From positions 43,367-107,366 of the forward strand of contig NZ_BAMP01000004.1 of the NCBI RefSeq assembly GCF_000615975.1: 64,000 nucleotides of DNA. The letters run 5' to 3'. A program made the translations under genes and the position numbers. Positions 47,131 to 57,082 of the stretch are shown piece after piece. Source of the DNA: Nitratireductor aquibiodomus NL21 = JCM 21793 (GTDB taxonomy: Bacteria > Pseudomonadota > Alphaproteobacteria > Rhizobiales > Rhizobiaceae). Positions within the stretch are counted from its first letter, which is position 1, and each line of letters begins with the position of its first letter. A model generated the notes under the pieces. That model saw only the letters and a program-made list of their open reading frames with translations. It was not told the origin of the DNA and did not search any database.

Positions 47131-48750
47131 TCAGTTCTTCTCCCGCAGGCGGAAACGCTGGATCTTGCCTGTCTCGGTCTTCGGCAGGGCGTCCAGAAAC
47201 TTGATGGAACGTGGATATTTGTAGGGTGCTATCGCCGCCTTCACATGGTCCTGAAGGCGTTTCACCGTCAGGTCGTCGCGCGCGACGCCTTCGGCCAGAA
47301 CCACATGAGCCTCGACAATCTGCCCGCGCTCCTCGCTCGGTGCGCCGATGACGGCGCATTCCATGACGTCGGCATGGGCAAGCAGTGCCGCCTCCACCTC
47401 GGGACCGGCAATGTTGTAACCGGCGGAGACGATCATGTCGTCAGAGCGGGCGGCGAAATGGAAGTGGCCGTCCTCATCCTGATAGAAGCTGTCGCCGGTG
47501 AGATTCCAGCCGTCACGGACATACTCCTTCTGTCTGTCGTCGGCGAGATAGCGGCAGCCGGTCGGGCCACGCACGGCCAGCCGGCCGGTTTCGCCGCGCG
47601 GCAGTTCGTTCATGTCTTCGTCAACGATGCGCGCTTCATAGCCGGTCACCGGGCGGCCCGTGGTGGCGGGATGGCGATCATCGAAGCGGTTGGAGATGAA
47701 GATATGCAGCATCTCGGTGGCGCCGATGCCATCGAGGATCGGTTTTCCGGTCTTTTGCGTCCACGCCTCGAACACGGGACCGGGCAGGGTCTCGCCGGCC
47801 GAAACGGCAACGCGCAGCGAGGAAAGGTCCGCACCCTCGTCCATCGCCGCCATCATGGCGCGGTAGGCGGTGGGAGCGGTAAAACTCACCGTCGCACGGT
47901 ATTTTTCGATGATCTCGATCATGTTGGGCGGGGTGGCGCTTTCGAGCAGAGTCGCCGTTGCACCGAAACGCAAGGGGAAGATCGCCAGACCGCCAAGCCC
48001 GAAGGTGAAGGCGAGCGGAGGCGAGCCGACGAAAACGTCCTCGGGTGTGACCTGAAGCACTTCCTTCGCATAGGCATCGGCGATGATCAGCAGATCGCGG
48101 TGGAAATGCATGGTCGCCTTGGGCGTGCCGGTGGTGCCGGAGGTGAAACCCAGAAGCGCGACATCGTCACGGCCGGTTTTGACGGCATCGAACTGGACCG
48201 GCTTGTCGAGGGCGATGCGGTCGAGTTCTGCGTCGAAATTGGCGGTGCCGTCGAAGCCGACCACCTTTTTGAGGAATTTGCTCTCCTTCGCGCAGGCGAC
48301 GAGCTCGTCCTTGATGCGCGTGTCGCACAGGGCAAGGTCGATTTCCGCCTTGTCGACGATCTTGGCGAGCTCGCCGGCGCGCAGCATCGGCATGGTGTTG
48401 ACCACCACTGCGCCCGCCTTGGTGGCGGCCAGCCAGCAGGCCACCATGGCCGGGTTGTTGGCCGAGCGGATCAGGATGCGGTTGCCGGGTTTGACGCCGT
48501 AATCCTCGACCAGCGCATGGGCGAGGCGGCTCGTCCAGTCTGCCAGCTCCTTGTAGGTGCGGCGGCGGCCATTGCCGATCAGCGCCACATGGTCGCCAAA
48601 GCCGCGCTCGACGAGGCGGTCGGTCAGTTCAACGCCGGCATTCAGATACTCGGGGTAGTCAAAGCCATCGAGAAGGAAGGCCGGCCATTGGTCTTCCGGC
48701 GGGAGATTGTCCCGCGCAAAGGTGTCGGTATGACCTGTCGGTCCGAGCAT
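47131..48750 (-). CDS. 2-aminobenzoate-CoA ligase (benzoate-CoA ligase family)
   Basis: An AMP-forming acyl-CoA synthetase of about 539 residues. The start MLGPTGHTDTFARDNLPPEDQWP at 48750 is typical of aminobenzoate-CoA ligases. The ATP loop is LLGFTSGTTGTPKATMHFHRD (about residue 180), with DGWNLTGDSFYQDEDGHFHF and a C-terminal PKTETGKIQRFRL carrying the catalytic lysine. It would convert anthranilate, ATP and CoA to anthraniloyl-CoA. The context is decisive: the fused anthraniloyl-CoA monooxygenase/reductase lies in the same operon. Benzoate or another substituted benzoate is the alternative. Confidence 0.88.
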   Translation of the reverse strand: MLGPTGHTDTFARDNLPPEDQWPAFLLDGFDYPEYLNAGVELTDRLVERGFGDHVALIGNGRRRTYKELADWTSRLAHALVEDYGVKPGNRILIRSANNPAMVACWLAATKAGAVVVNTMPMLRAGELAKIVDKAEIDLALCDTRIKDELVACAKESKFLKKVVGFDGTANFDAELDRIALDKPVQFDAVKTGRDDVALLGFTSGTTGTPKATMHFHRDLLIIADAYAKEVLQVTPEDVFVGSPPLAFTFGLGGLAIFPLRFGATATLLESATPPNMIEIIEKYRATVSFTAPTAYRAMMAAMDEGADLSSLRVAVSAGETLPGPVFEAWTQKTGKPILDGIGATEMLHIFISNRFDDRHPATTGRPVTGYEARIVDEDMNELPRGETGRLAVRGPTGCRYLADDRQKEYVRDGWNLTGDSFYQDEDGHFHFAARSDDMIVSAGYNIAGPEVEAALLAHADVMECAVIGAPSEERGQIVEAHVVLAEGVARDDLTVKRLQDHVKAAIAPYKYPRSIKFLDALPKTETGKIQRFRLREKN

Positions 48751-48760
48751 GTTTCCTCCC

Positions 48761-49903
48761 TCATTTTCCAATCTGCCGGGCAATCACGACCTTCTGGACG
48801 TCTGATGCGCCCTCATAAATGCGGAGCGCCCTGATCTCCCGGTACAGGCTCTCTACAATATGTCCGCGGCGCACACCGTCGCCGCCATGAATTTGCACTG
48901 CCTTGTCGATCACCTCCTGCGCCCGGTCGGTGGCAAAGAGCTTCGCCATTGCCGCTTCGCGGGTCACGCGCGGCGCACCCATGTCCTTGGTCCAGGCGGC
49001 GCGGTAGATGAGGAGTGCTGCGGCGTCGATGTCGAGCGCCATCTCGGCGATGTGTCCCTGCACCATCTGCAGATCAAACAACGGCGCACCAAAGAGCTCG
49101 CGGCTGCCGGCGCGGTCCAGCGTCTCGTCCAGCGCCCGGCGTGCAAAGCCGAGTGCGGCCGCACCCACGGTCGAGCGGAACACGTCGAGCACCGACATGG
49201 CAATCTTGAAGCCTTCGCCCGGCCTGCCGATCATCGCGGAGGCGGGCACGCGCACATCGTTGAAGGCAAGCCGCGCCAGCGGATGCGGCGCGATCACGTC
49301 AAGGCGCTCCGCGACCTCCAGCCCCGGCGTGTCCGCAGGGACGAGGAAGGCGGAGATGCCTTTGGCACCCGGCGCTTCGCCGGTGCGGGCAAAGACCGTG
49401 TAGAGATCGGCGATGCCACCATTGGAAATCCAGGTCTTTTCGCCGGAAAGAACGTAGTCATCGCCATCGCGCGTGGCGGTCATGTCCATGTTTGCCACGT
49501 CTGAACCGGATCGCGGTTCCGACAGGGCGAAGGCCGAGATCGTCTTGCCGGCACGGGTCCTGTCGAGCCATTGCTGCTGCTCCGGCGTGCCGAACAGGCT
49601 GATCGCGCCGGTGCCGAGCCCCTGCATGGCGAAGGCGAAATCTGCCAGCCCGTCATGGCGGGCCAGCGTTTCGCGCGTCAGGCACAGCGTGCGCACGTCG
49701 AGCGGGCCGGGATTGTCGGTGTCGAGCGCGGTGGGTTTGAGGAAACCGGCTTCGCCGAGCCGCGCAACGAGGTCGCGGCAGGCAGCGTCCACATCGCTGT
49801 GGTCGACGGGGAGGTTTTTGCCGCACCATGCGTCGAGTTTATCGGCCCAGTCGCGGTGGCGCTGTTCGAAGAAGGGCCAGTCGAGGAAGGAGCGGTCAGG
49901 CAT
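48761..49903 (-). CDS. Acyl-CoA dehydrogenase
   Basis: A 380-residue flavoprotein. The ATG at 49903 ([21 protein letters not shown]) overlaps the enoyl-CoA hydratase stop by one base (TGATG). Family blocks are [99 protein letters not shown] and [43 protein letters not shown]. The usual catalytic glutamate region ends as IYEGASDVQ. In the aminobenzoyl-CoA pathway it would act on the non-aromatic CoA intermediate. Substrate is inferred from context. Confidence 0.9.
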   Translation of the reverse strand: MPDRSFLDWPFFEQRHRDWADKLDAWCGKNLPVDHSDVDAACRDLVARLGEAGFLKPTALDTDNPGPLDVRTLCLTRETLARHDGLADFAFAMQGLGTGAISLFGTPEQQQWLDRTRAGKTISAFALSEPRSGSDVANMDMTATRDGDDYVLSGEKTWISNGGIADLYTVFARTGEAPGAKGISAFLVPADTPGLEVAERLDVIAPHPLARLAFNDVRVPASAMIGRPGEGFKIAMSVLDVFRSTVGAAALGFARRALDETLDRAGSRELFGAPLFDLQMVQGHIAEMALDIDAAALLIYRAAWTKDMGAPRVTREAAMAKLFATDRAQEVIDKAVQIHGGDGVRRGHIVESLYREIRALRIYEGASDVQKVVIARQIGK

Positions 49904-50715
49904 CAATCCCCCTCGAACACCGGTTTTTCCTTGGCGACAAACGCCCGGTACGCCCGCTCGAAATCCTTTGTCTGCATGCAGATGGCCTGTGCCTGTGCTT
50001 CGGCCTCGATGGCCTGTTCGAGACCCATCGACCACTCCTGGTTGAGCTGTGTCTTGGTGATGCCATGGGCAAAGGTCGGACCGGCGGCGATGCGCGCGGC
50101 CATGCTCAGGGTCTCCGCTTCCAGAGCATCGGCAGAGACGAGCCGGTTGTAAAAGCCCCAGCGCTCTCCTTCTTCGGCGCTCATGGAGCGGCCGGTGTAG
50201 AGCAGTTCCGCCGCACGGCCCTGACCGATGATGCGCGGGAGCATGGCGCAGGCGCCCATGTCGCAGCCGGCGAGCCCGACGCGGGTAAAGAGGAACGCTG
50301 TCTTTGCCTCCGGCGTCGCAAGCCGCAGGTCCGATGCCATGGCGATGATGGCGCCAGCGCCCACCGCCACGCCATCGATGGCGGAGATGATGGGCTTGTT
50401 GCAGGCGATCATCGCCTTGACCAGATCGCCGGTCATGCGGGTGAAGGCGAGCAGGCCCTTCATGTCCATATCGACAAGCGGGCCGATAATGTCGTGCACA
50501 TCTCCGCCCGAGCAGAAATTGCCGCCATTGGAAAGGAACACCACCGCGTCCACGTCATCCGCATAGGGCAGGGCGCGGAATGTGTCGCGCAGTTCAGCGT
50601 AGGATTCGAAGGTGAGCGGATTCTTGCGGTCTGGCCGGTCGAGCTGGATCAGCGCGACATTGCCTTCCATACGCCAGATGAAGTGTTTCGGTTTCAGGCC
50701 TGCCATGGTGCTCAT
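49903..50715 (-). CDS. Enoyl-CoA hydratase/isomerase
   Basis: A 270-residue crotonase-family protein. The ATG at 50715 overlaps the MarR stop by ATGA. Oxyanion-hole segments are [21 protein letters not shown] and [29 protein letters not shown]. In the second region, [52 protein letters not shown], a glutamate found in hydratases is replaced by Cys-Asp. The exact reaction, hydration or ring opening, is therefore uncertain. It would act in breakdown of the CoA-bound ring product of the monooxygenase. Confidence 0.87.
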   Translation of the reverse strand: MSTMAGLKPKHFIWRMEGNVALIQLDRPDRKNPLTFESYAELRDTFRALPYADDVDAVVFLSNGGNFCSGGDVHDIIGPLVDMDMKGLLAFTRMTGDLVKAMIACNKPIISAIDGVAVGAGAIIAMASDLRLATPEAKTAFLFTRVGLAGCDMGACAMLPRIIGQGRAAELLYTGRSMSAEEGERWGFYNRLVSADALEAETLSMAARIAAGPTFAHGITKTQLNQEWSMGLEQAIEAEAQAQAICMQTKDFERAYRAFVAKEKPVFEGD

Positions 50716-51188
50716 ACGCCGCCCTCCCAATTGCTTTCGAATGTCTTGAGCGTGCCGGCAAGCGCCCGCGCCTCATCCTCCGGCAGACTGCCGAGAAGCT
50801 CGTCGACCCAGCGCTCATGTGCTTCGGCCATCGCCGCGAAGGCTTCCTTGCCGGCCGGTGTCAGCTTTATGATGGAGGTGCGGCGGTCGCCATCGCGCTT
50901 CGTGCGGCTGGCCAGACCATCCGTTACCAGGCGTTCCACGATGCCCGTCACATTGCCGTTCGAGACCAGAAGGAAGCGCGAGATGTCACTCATCGCCATG
51001 CCCTCGGGAGCGCGGTCGAGGGCCGACAGCACATCGAAACGCGGCAGGGTCGTGTCGAAGCGGGTCTTGAGCCTTTCGCGCAGAACGGCTTCGATGAGAC
51101 GCGAGGCGCGCAGAATCCTGATCCACAGGCGCAGGCGTTCCTTTGCCGGTGCGCCGCTGCGGACGGAAGCCAGGGGAGCGCTTACCAT
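50712..51188 (-). CDS. MarR-family regulator within the aminobenzoyl-CoA operon
   Basis: A 158-residue winged-helix regulator. [68 protein letters not shown] shows the recognition helix and wing. It is co-transcribed with the catabolic genes, overlapping the SDR gene by about 7 bases and the hydratase gene by 4. It is the likely sensor for anthraniloyl-CoA or a related effector, as MarR regulators often respond to aryl-CoA or aromatic acids (inference). Its probable operator is the palindrome at 54308-54323. It is not closely similar to the MarR at 3254. Confidence 0.88.
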   Translation of the reverse strand: MVSAPLASVRSGAPAKERLRLWIRILRASRLIEAVLRERLKTRFDTTLPRFDVLSALDRAPEGMAMSDISRFLLVSNGNVTGIVERLVTDGLASRTKRDGDRRTSIIKLTPAGKEAFAAMAEAHERWVDELLGSLPEDEARALAGTLKTFESNWEGGV

Positions 51189-51940
51189 GTTTCACCTCCA
51201 GAGATTGAAATCGACTGGCCGGTGACCGACGAGGCGGCCGGACTGACGAGCCACAATGCTGCCGCCGCGACCTCTTCCGGCTGGATCAGCCGGCCATGGG
51301 GATTGGCTTCGACAAAGCCCCTGCGGGCCTCCTCGTGGCTGCGCCCGGTCTTCTCGACCACGCGCTCGATGGATTCTTCCAGCATCTCGGTTTCCACGTA
51401 ACCGGGGCAGATGGCGTTGACCGTCACGCCGGTCTTGACCAGTTCCACGGAAAGCGCCCGCATGAGCCCGATGACGCCGTGCTTCGATGCGACATAGGGC
51501 GCGACATAGGCATAGCCCTTGAGGCCGGCGACGGAGGCGACGAAGATGATGCGTCCGCTGCCGCGTTTGGCCATGGGCGAAAGCGCTGGCTTCACGCTTA
51601 GAAACGCTCCCGTCATGTTGACGTCGAGGATGCGGTTCCAGTCTTCGAGTTTCGTGCGGTGGGCGGGCGCGCTGGAGGCCGTGCCTGCATTGGCGATGAC
51701 AATGTCAAAGGGTCCGCGCGCGGCTTCCGCCACCTCATAGAGTGCCTGCATGGAGGCTTCGTCGGTCACGTCGGCGGTGAGCGCGTGGATGCGCTCGTGC
51801 CGGGCCGCGACCTTTTCGAGAGGCTCGGCCCGCCGCCCGCAGATCGTAACGTCGATGCCGGCTTCCGCGAGGGAGAGCGCGATCGCTTCGCCGACGCCCG
51901 TTCCGCCGCCTGTGACGAGTGCGTGGCGGGTTGCGTTCAT
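51182..51940 (-). CDS. Short-chain dehydrogenase/reductase (3-hydroxyacyl-CoA dehydrogenase-like)
   Basis: A 252-residue SDR. The NAD(P) site is HALVTGGGTGVGEAIALSLAEAG, then IVIANAGTASSAPAHRTKLEDW (NAG motif), the catalytic Ser in FVASVAGLKG and YVAPYVASKHG (YxxxK). The ATG at 51940 has a GGGGAAGG site about 8 bases upstream; a TTG at 51946 overlaps the monooxygenase stop. In related operons this enzyme oxidises a 3-hydroxyacyl-CoA product of the ring-degrading steps. Cofactor preference cannot be read with confidence. Confidence 0.88.
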   Translation of the reverse strand: MNATRHALVTGGGTGVGEAIALSLAEAGIDVTICGRRAEPLEKVAARHERIHALTADVTDEASMQALYEVAEAARGPFDIVIANAGTASSAPAHRTKLEDWNRILDVNMTGAFLSVKPALSPMAKRGSGRIIFVASVAGLKGYAYVAPYVASKHGVIGLMRALSVELVKTGVTVNAICPGYVETEMLEESIERVVEKTGRSHEEARRGFVEANPHGRLIQPEEVAAAALWLVSPAASSVTGQSISISGGETW

Positions 51941-51942
51941 CG

Positions 51943-54234
51943 TCAAACCTTCCCCGTCATCTGTTCGGCCCGCTCAGCGAGCCGGTAGAGCTGATCGCGG
52001 CCTGGCAGGTAGGGATCGGGCCAGGTCACGCCGCGATCACCAAGCGATGCCGCGGCATGCAGTGTCCAGTAAGGATCGGCCAGATGCGGGCGGGCGAGGC
52101 AGACAAGGTCGGCCCGGCCGGCCATCAGGATCGAATTGACATGGTCGGGCTCGTAGATGTTGCCCACGGCCATCGTCGCCATGCCGGTTTCGTTGCGGAT
52201 GCGGTCGGAGAACGGCGTCTGGAACATGCGTCCATAGACGGGGCGGGCGCGCTTCGAAGTCTGGCCCGCGGAAACGTCGCAGATGTCGACGCCGGCTTCC
52301 TGCAGCATGCGGGCGATCTCCACGGCCTCTTCCGGTGTCACGCCTTCATCGCCCACCCAGTCATTGGCCGAGATGCGCACGGAAATGGGCTTGTCGTCTG
52401 GCCAGACGGCACGAACCGCATGGAAGATTTCCAGCGGATAGCGCATGCGGTTTTCAAGGCTGCCGCCGTAGTCATCCTCGCGCCGGTTGGTGAGCGGCGA
52501 GATGAAGGACGACAGGAGATAGCCGTGGGCGCAGTGCAGTTCGAGCATGTCGAAACCGCAGCGCTCGGCCATCTGGGCAGCCGCGACGAACTGGTCGCGC
52601 ACCATGTCCATGTCGTTGCGATCCATGGCTTTCGGTGTCTGGTTCTGCTCGGACCAGGACACTTCGGAAGCAGCCAGAACCGGCCAGTTGCCGTCTTTCA
52701 GCGGAGCGTCCATTTCTTCCCAGCCAAGCTGGGTCGAGCCCTTCGGGCCGGAATGGCCGATCTGCGCACAAATCTTCGCATCCGTCTCCCGATGAACGAA
52801 ATCGACGATGCGTGTCCATGCGACCTCATGCTCGGGTTTATAGAAGCCGGGACAACCGGGCGTGATGCGGCCCTCGGGGCTGACACAGGTCATCTCGATA
52901 TAAACCAGGCCGGCACCGCCCTTGGCGCGCTCGCAGTAGTGCACCATGTGCCAGTCGGTCGGTGAGCCGTCGACGGCCTTGTACTGGGCCATGGGTGACA
53001 CGACCACGCGGTTTTTCAGCGTCAGGCCGCGCAGTTTGTAGGGCGCGAACATGGGCGGGCGGGCGGCATTGTCTTCCGCGCCGGCCTGCTGCTGGAACCA
53101 GCTTTCGGCGTCCGCAAGCCATTCGGGGTCGCGCAGGCGCAGGTTTTCATGGCTGATGCGCTGGGAGCGGGTGAGCAGCGAATAGTTGAACTGCACCGGA
53201 TCGAGATCGAGATAGCGCTCAACCTCCTCGAACCATTCCAGCGAGTTGCGCGCCGCCGACTGGAGACGCAGCACTTCCAGCCGCCTTGCGTCTTCGTATT
53301 TGTCGAAGGCTTCCTTCAGCGTCGGCTCGGTGTGGAGATATTCGGCCAGGGCAATGGCGCTTTCGAGCGCCAGCTTGGTGCCCGAGCCGATGGAAAAGTG
53401 GGCGCTGGCAGCGGCGTCGCCCATCAGCGCGATGTTTTCGTGCGACCAGCGCTCGCACAGCACGCGGGGGAAGTTGATCCACGCCGATCCGCGAATGTGG
53501 TTGGCATTGGTCATCAGGCTGTGGCCACCCAGATGATCCTTGAAGATCCGCTCGCAGACCGCGATGGATTCCTGCTGGCTCATCTCCCCGAAGCCGAACT
53601 TCTCCCAGGTTTCCGGGCCGCATTCCACGATGAAGGTCGCGGTCTCGTCATCGAACTGGTAGGCGTGCGCCCACACCCAGCCATGCTCGGTCTTTTCGAA
53701 GATGAAGGTGAAGGCGTCGTCGAATTTCTGATGCGTGCCGAGCCAGACGAACTTGCACTTGCGCACGTCGATGTCGGGCTTGAACACGTCGGCGAAGGTG
53801 GTTCGCGTGCGGGAGTTCAGACCGTCTGCCGCCAGCACCATGTCGTGTTCGGCCATGAAGGGGCGGGGATCGTCGATTTCCGTCTCGAACTGGAGATTGA
53901 TGCCGAGCTCGCGGGCGCGCTCCTGCAGGAGAATGAGGAGGCGCATGCGGCCGATGCCGCAGAAGCCGTGTCCCGTGGAGAGCGTGCGCACGCCCTTGTG
54001 CACCACCGCGATGTCGTCCCAATAGGCGAAATGCTCGCGGATGCGTTCGGCACTGACCGGATCGTTTTCGGCCAGATTGTCGAGGGTTTCATCCGAAAGC
54101 ACCACGCCCCAGCCGAATGTGTCGTCGGGCCTGTTTCGTTCGAAAACCGTGATGTCGTGAGCCGCGTCGCGCAGCTTCATCGAGATTGCGAAGTAGAGGC
54201 CCGCCGGGCCACCGCCGAGAACAGCAACTTTCAT
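51943..54234 (-). CDS. 2-aminobenzoyl-CoA (anthraniloyl-CoA) monooxygenase/reductase, two-domain flavoprotein
   Basis: A 763-residue fusion. Residues 1-380 form a class A flavin monooxygenase (FAD site [19 protein letters not shown]; second FAD motif [22 protein letters not shown]). Residues from about 400 on form an Old Yellow Enzyme-type reductase ([31 protein letters not shown] ... [35 protein letters not shown]). This architecture is that of 2-aminobenzoyl-CoA monooxygenase/reductase of Azoarcus evansii and of salicylyl-CoA 5-hydroxylase homologues. It would hydroxylate and reduce anthraniloyl-CoA to a non-aromatic CoA ester. It is first in the operon, 9 bases from a promoter region with a MarR-like palindrome. 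The frame is intact. Confidence 0.92.
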   Translation of the reverse strand: MKVAVLGGGPAGLYFAISMKLRDAAHDITVFERNRPDDTFGWGVVLSDETLDNLAENDPVSAERIREHFAYWDDIAVVHKGVRTLSTGHGFCGIGRMRLLILLQERARELGINLQFETEIDDPRPFMAEHDMVLAADGLNSRTRTTFADVFKPDIDVRKCKFVWLGTHQKFDDAFTFIFEKTEHGWVWAHAYQFDDETATFIVECGPETWEKFGFGEMSQQESIAVCERIFKDHLGGHSLMTNANHIRGSAWINFPRVLCERWSHENIALMGDAAASAHFSIGSGTKLALESAIALAEYLHTEPTLKEAFDKYEDARRLEVLRLQSAARNSLEWFEEVERYLDLDPVQFNYSLLTRSQRISHENLRLRDPEWLADAESWFQQQAGAEDNAARPPMFAPYKLRGLTLKNRVVVSPMAQYKAVDGSPTDWHMVHYCERAKGGAGLVYIEMTCVSPEGRITPGCPGFYKPEHEVAWTRIVDFVHRETDAKICAQIGHSGPKGSTQLGWEEMDAPLKDGNWPVLAASEVSWSEQNQTPKAMDRNDMDMVRDQFVAAAQMAERCGFDMLELHCAHGYLLSSFISPLTNRREDDYGGSLENRMRYPLEIFHAVRAVWPDDKPISVRISANDWVGDEGVTPEEAVEIARMLQEAGVDICDVSAGQTSKRARPVYGRMFQTPFSDRIRNETGMATMAVGNIYEPDHVNSILMAGRADLVCLARPHLADPYWTLHAAASLGDRGVTWPDPYLPGRDQLYRLAERAEQMTGKV

Positions 54235-54307
54235 GCTCGCGCTCCTTCCTCCCAGGATCGCTTAACACCTGGCTTGTAAGCTTGGAGCATTGCACCGGAC
54301 CGGGAAC

Positions 54308-54323
54308 ATTTCAAGTATGAAAT
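54308..54323. promoter_or_regulatory. Candidate operator in the divergent promoter of the anthraniloyl-CoA operon
   Basis: ATTTCA-AGTA-TGAAAT is a perfect 16-bp palindrome, and a further TTGAAAT half-site follows at 54331. It lies between the minus-strand monooxygenase operon and the plus-strand formamidase gene, and is a likely target of the operon-encoded MarR. Confidence 0.6.
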
Positions 54324-54462
54324 TTTAAGGTTGAAATATATCCGGCCTGGGCGCAGTCTACATGACGTGCTGCAATGATGACAGAGTCTGGGATGACAGG
54401 GTTTGCGACCACGGGGCCTGCTAGAACGTCAGGCAGGCCGGCTCGCTTTACCACAGGGAGGA

Positions 54463-55299
54463 ATGCTCGTGTTTTACCGCCAGGTTGCTGACTGGGACGA
54501 CGCTTATGCCAATGGCGCAAACATTCCTCAGGGTGAGCGATGGCCCGGTGTCTGGGTCGAGCCCGCGCAGGCTTACCGCGACGCGCTTTCCGCTGCGGGA
54601 CGGGCCAAGCTCGACATTCCGTACGGGGAAGGCGCGCGCAACCGTTTCGATCTCTTTCTGCCGGAAGGCCGGCCTGCCGGTCTGGTTGTCTTCATCCATG
54701 GCGGCTTCTGGCTGAAACTCGACAAGAGCTACTGGTCGCATCTGGCGGCCGGGGCGGTCGACAGCGGCTATGCGGTTGCCATGCCGTCCTACACGCTTTG
54801 CCCGGAGAACCCGATTGCAGGCATCGTGCGTGAAATCGGTGCAGCGGTTTCCGCTGCGGCGGAGCGCGTTGATGGACCCTTGATCCTGACCGGCCATTCG
54901 GCGGGCGGGCATCTTGCGTCGCGCATGGCCTGCGAGACCTCGCCACTGCCTTCGGGTGTGCGTGCGCGGTTGCGTCATGTCCTGTCCATTTCCGGCGTGC
55001 ATGACCTGCGCCCGATGATGAAGACCGCGATGAATGAGGGGCTCAGGATCACGCCCGAGGAAGCACAGGCGGAAAGCCCGGCGCTGCTTGCGCCCATGCT
55101 TGGCGTCAAACTCACCTGCTGGGTTGGTGCCTCCGAGCGGGGCGAATTCCTGCGCCAGAACGCACTTCTGGCCAATGTCTGGGTCGGGCTCGGCGCGGAG
55201 ACCGCGGCTGTGGAAGAACCAGACCGGCATCATTTCGATGTCATTGACGGACTGGCGGATTCGGATCATCAGATCGTCCGCTGTCTGTTGACAGCATGA
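54463..55299 (+). CDS. Alpha/beta hydrolase, kynurenine formamidase-like
   Basis: A 278-residue alpha/beta hydrolase. The ATG at 54463 has a GGGAGG ribosome-binding site; an earlier ATG at 54403 lacks one. The oxyanion motif is VVFIHGGFWLKLDKSYWSHLAAGAVDSGYAVAMPSYTLCPE, and the nucleophile elbow is GHSAGGHLASRM. The C-terminal HHFDVIDGLAD holds the catalytic histidine. This is the pattern of arylformamidases of the eukaryotic/KynB-unrelated type, which hydrolyse N-formylkynurenine. It is divergent from the operon containing kynA, so the two would act in sequence. Confidence 0.85.
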   Translation: MLVFYRQVADWDDAYANGANIPQGERWPGVWVEPAQAYRDALSAAGRAKLDIPYGEGARNRFDLFLPEGRPAGLVVFIHGGFWLKLDKSYWSHLAAGAVDSGYAVAMPSYTLCPENPIAGIVREIGAAVSAAAERVDGPLILTGHSAGGHLASRMACETSPLPSGVRARLRHVLSISGVHDLRPMMKTAMNEGLRITPEEAQAESPALLAPMLGVKLTCWVGASERGEFLRQNALLANVWVGLGAETAAVEEPDRHHFDVIDGLADSDHQIVRCLLTA

Positions 55300-55354
55300 G
55301 ACTATGGGCCAAGTCTGGTCCGACCCCGTTTAGCATCCGCTCCATGGAGCCCCT

Positions 55355-55591
55355 ATGAGACCTGTCTTCGTTCAACTGCGCTGCAAGCCCGGCAAGACCT
55401 ACGAGGTTGCCGATGAGCTTTACAAGCGCGAAATCGCCTCGGAACTCTACTCGACCAGCGGCGACTACGACCTGCTCATGAAGGTCTATATCGACGATGG
55501 CGTCGACATCGGAAAATTCGTCAGCGAGAATATTGCCAATGTGCCTGGCATCCGTCGCTCGCTCACCACGTTGACCTTCAAGGCATTCTGA
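55355..55591 (+). CDS. Stand-alone Lrp/AsnC ligand-binding (RAM) domain protein
   Basis: A 78-residue protein made only of the ligand-binding domain of Lrp/AsnC regulators (VFVQLRCKPGKTYEVADELYKREIASELYSTSGDYDLLMKVYIDDGVDIGKFVSENIANVPGIRRSLTTLTFKAF). There is no DNA-binding part. Such proteins form dimers or octamers, may bind amino acids and could modulate full-length Lrp proteins, but their function is not well established. It follows the formamidase gene by 55 bases on the same strand. Confidence 0.85.
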   Translation: MRPVFVQLRCKPGKTYEVADELYKREIASELYSTSGDYDLLMKVYIDDGVDIGKFVSENIANVPGIRRSLTTLTFKAF

Positions 55592-55670
55592 GCAAACAAA
55601 CGTCTTGGCGCGGCGCCCGGCTTGCGATACGAACCGACGATCTAAATCGGTTCGCATATGGGAGGCGGCG

Positions 55671-56353
55671 GTGAAACGGTCGAAAGTCAACGAGATTTTG
55701 CGCGAGGGAGACGCGTTCATCCGCTCCTTCGGCTACGTGATGCCGCCATTTGCAGACTGGACGCCCGACGAGATGAAACGGCGGCGCGAGTCGATCGGCG
55801 GCATTGTCGATGCGAGACTCGGCTGGGACATCACCGACTATGGCGGCGGCGATTTCGACCGGAGCGGCCTGTTCCTCTTCACGGTGCGCAACGGCAATCA
55901 GGACGATTTGAAGCATGGCCGCGGCATGCTCTATGCCGAGAAAATCATGATCTCCCGGCGCGACCAGGTTGCGCCGATGCACACCCATGCCATCAAGGCT
56001 GAAGACATCATCAACCGCGGCGGCGGCACGCTCTGCATCGAGCTTTTTGCGTCGGATGCCGATGGCAAGATTGACCGGACGGCCCCGGTCAGCGTGCCCA
56101 CGGACGGCATGATGCGCCGCGTGGATGCAGGCGGTGTCCTGAGACTGCAGCTGGAGAGAGCGTTACGCTCCTGCCCGGTGTCTGGCATGCCTTCTGGGGC
56201 GAGAAGGACGATGTGCTGATCGGTGAGGTTTCAACCGTGAACGACGACGTGACGGACAATATTTTCGCCGACCCGATCGCGCGGTTTTCCGAGATCGAGG
56301 AAGACGAAGACCCCTATCGGCTGCTCGTTTCGGATTACCCGACCTGGCTCTGA
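55671..56353 (+). CDS. D-lyxose/D-mannose isomerase-like cupin protein (frame broken)
   Basis: A cupin-type sugar isomerase family protein (DUF1498, D-lyxose ketol-isomerase), about 227 residues when restored. A GTG start at 55671 has a GGGAGG site; there is no good ATG. Segments MKRSKVNEILREGDAFIRSFGYVMPPFADW, KIMISRRDQVAPMHTHAIKAEDIINRGGGTLCIEL (metal-binding His-Thr-His) and, after restoring one base near 56152, LQPGESVTLLPGVWHAFWGEKDDVLIGEVSTVNDDVTDNIF fit the family. The missing base is a C in CAGC(C)TGG. The sugar substrate is inferred only from the family. It has no obvious operon partners. Confidence 0.82.
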
Positions 56354-56433
56354 GGGAACCCGCACCATGGTGTGCCCGTTGCCTTCCGTGGCAGAACATG
56401 TTTTCTGCGCGACGGAACATACGGGATTGAATC

Positions 56434-56931
56434 ATGAGCTTGAGCACTGCGGCGCGGCCGGGATCGGTCGATGCCAGATTTCACTGGATCGCAGCACTGG
56501 CGCTGGCAGTGGCATTTGCCCTGCAGACCCCACTTTCTGCACAGGGCCTGCAGAGCGAAGAGGCTATCGATGCCATCGTTGGCTCCGAGGTAAAGACCGA
56601 AGAGGTCGAGGCCGAAACGGCGAGCGCGCGCATCGTAGCGGCGATCGGCGCAACGGCGGAGAACGCCGAGCGGGTGCGCAAGACCTTTTCGCTGGAAGAG
56701 ATCGACATCGTCTTCCTTCCGGATCTGGATGAAAAGAAAAGCGAGATCGCCTCGGTGATTGCCGAACACGAGGATGAGATTCGCCTGCTGCGCGAGTCGA
56801 TTGAGGGCAGCGCGCTGTTTTTCCATGCGGTGGATTCGCGCTCGATCCAGCTCAAAGACGTGGTCGCGCTCGAATATGCCGACAATGGGGCCGTAACAAT
56901 CTTCGTGAAAGGCGGTGCAAACGGAAACTGA
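56434..56931 (+). CDS. Hypothetical exported protein
   Basis: A 165-residue protein with a late signal sequence (FHWIAALALAVAFALQTPLSAQG). The mature part is acidic and helical (SEVKTEEVEAETASARIVAAIGATAENAERVRKTFSLEEIDIVFLPDLDEKKSEIASVIAEHEDEIRLLRESIEGSALFFHAVDSRSIQLKDVVALEYADNGAVTIFVKG). I do not recognise the family, though the sequence looks like a genuine conserved rhizobial protein. It is followed after 151 bases by the ACP gene. No function is proposed. Confidence 0.7.
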   Translation: MSLSTAARPGSVDARFHWIAALALAVAFALQTPLSAQGLQSEEAIDAIVGSEVKTEEVEAETASARIVAAIGATAENAERVRKTFSLEEIDIVFLPDLDEKKSEIASVIAEHEDEIRLLRESIEGSALFFHAVDSRSIQLKDVVALEYADNGAVTIFVKGGANGN

Positions 56932-57082
56932 CTGTGCGGTGTCGGCGGATATGCACCGCATACCCTTGCCGCTTGCCCCGCTTTGGTTTCTTATGGCTGC
57001 AGATTGTCAAGAGTAGAGTGCGGACGACTTGCCCCGCGATATCACAGCCGGCGCAAAAGCAAGCAGTCCCAGGAGATGTTTC

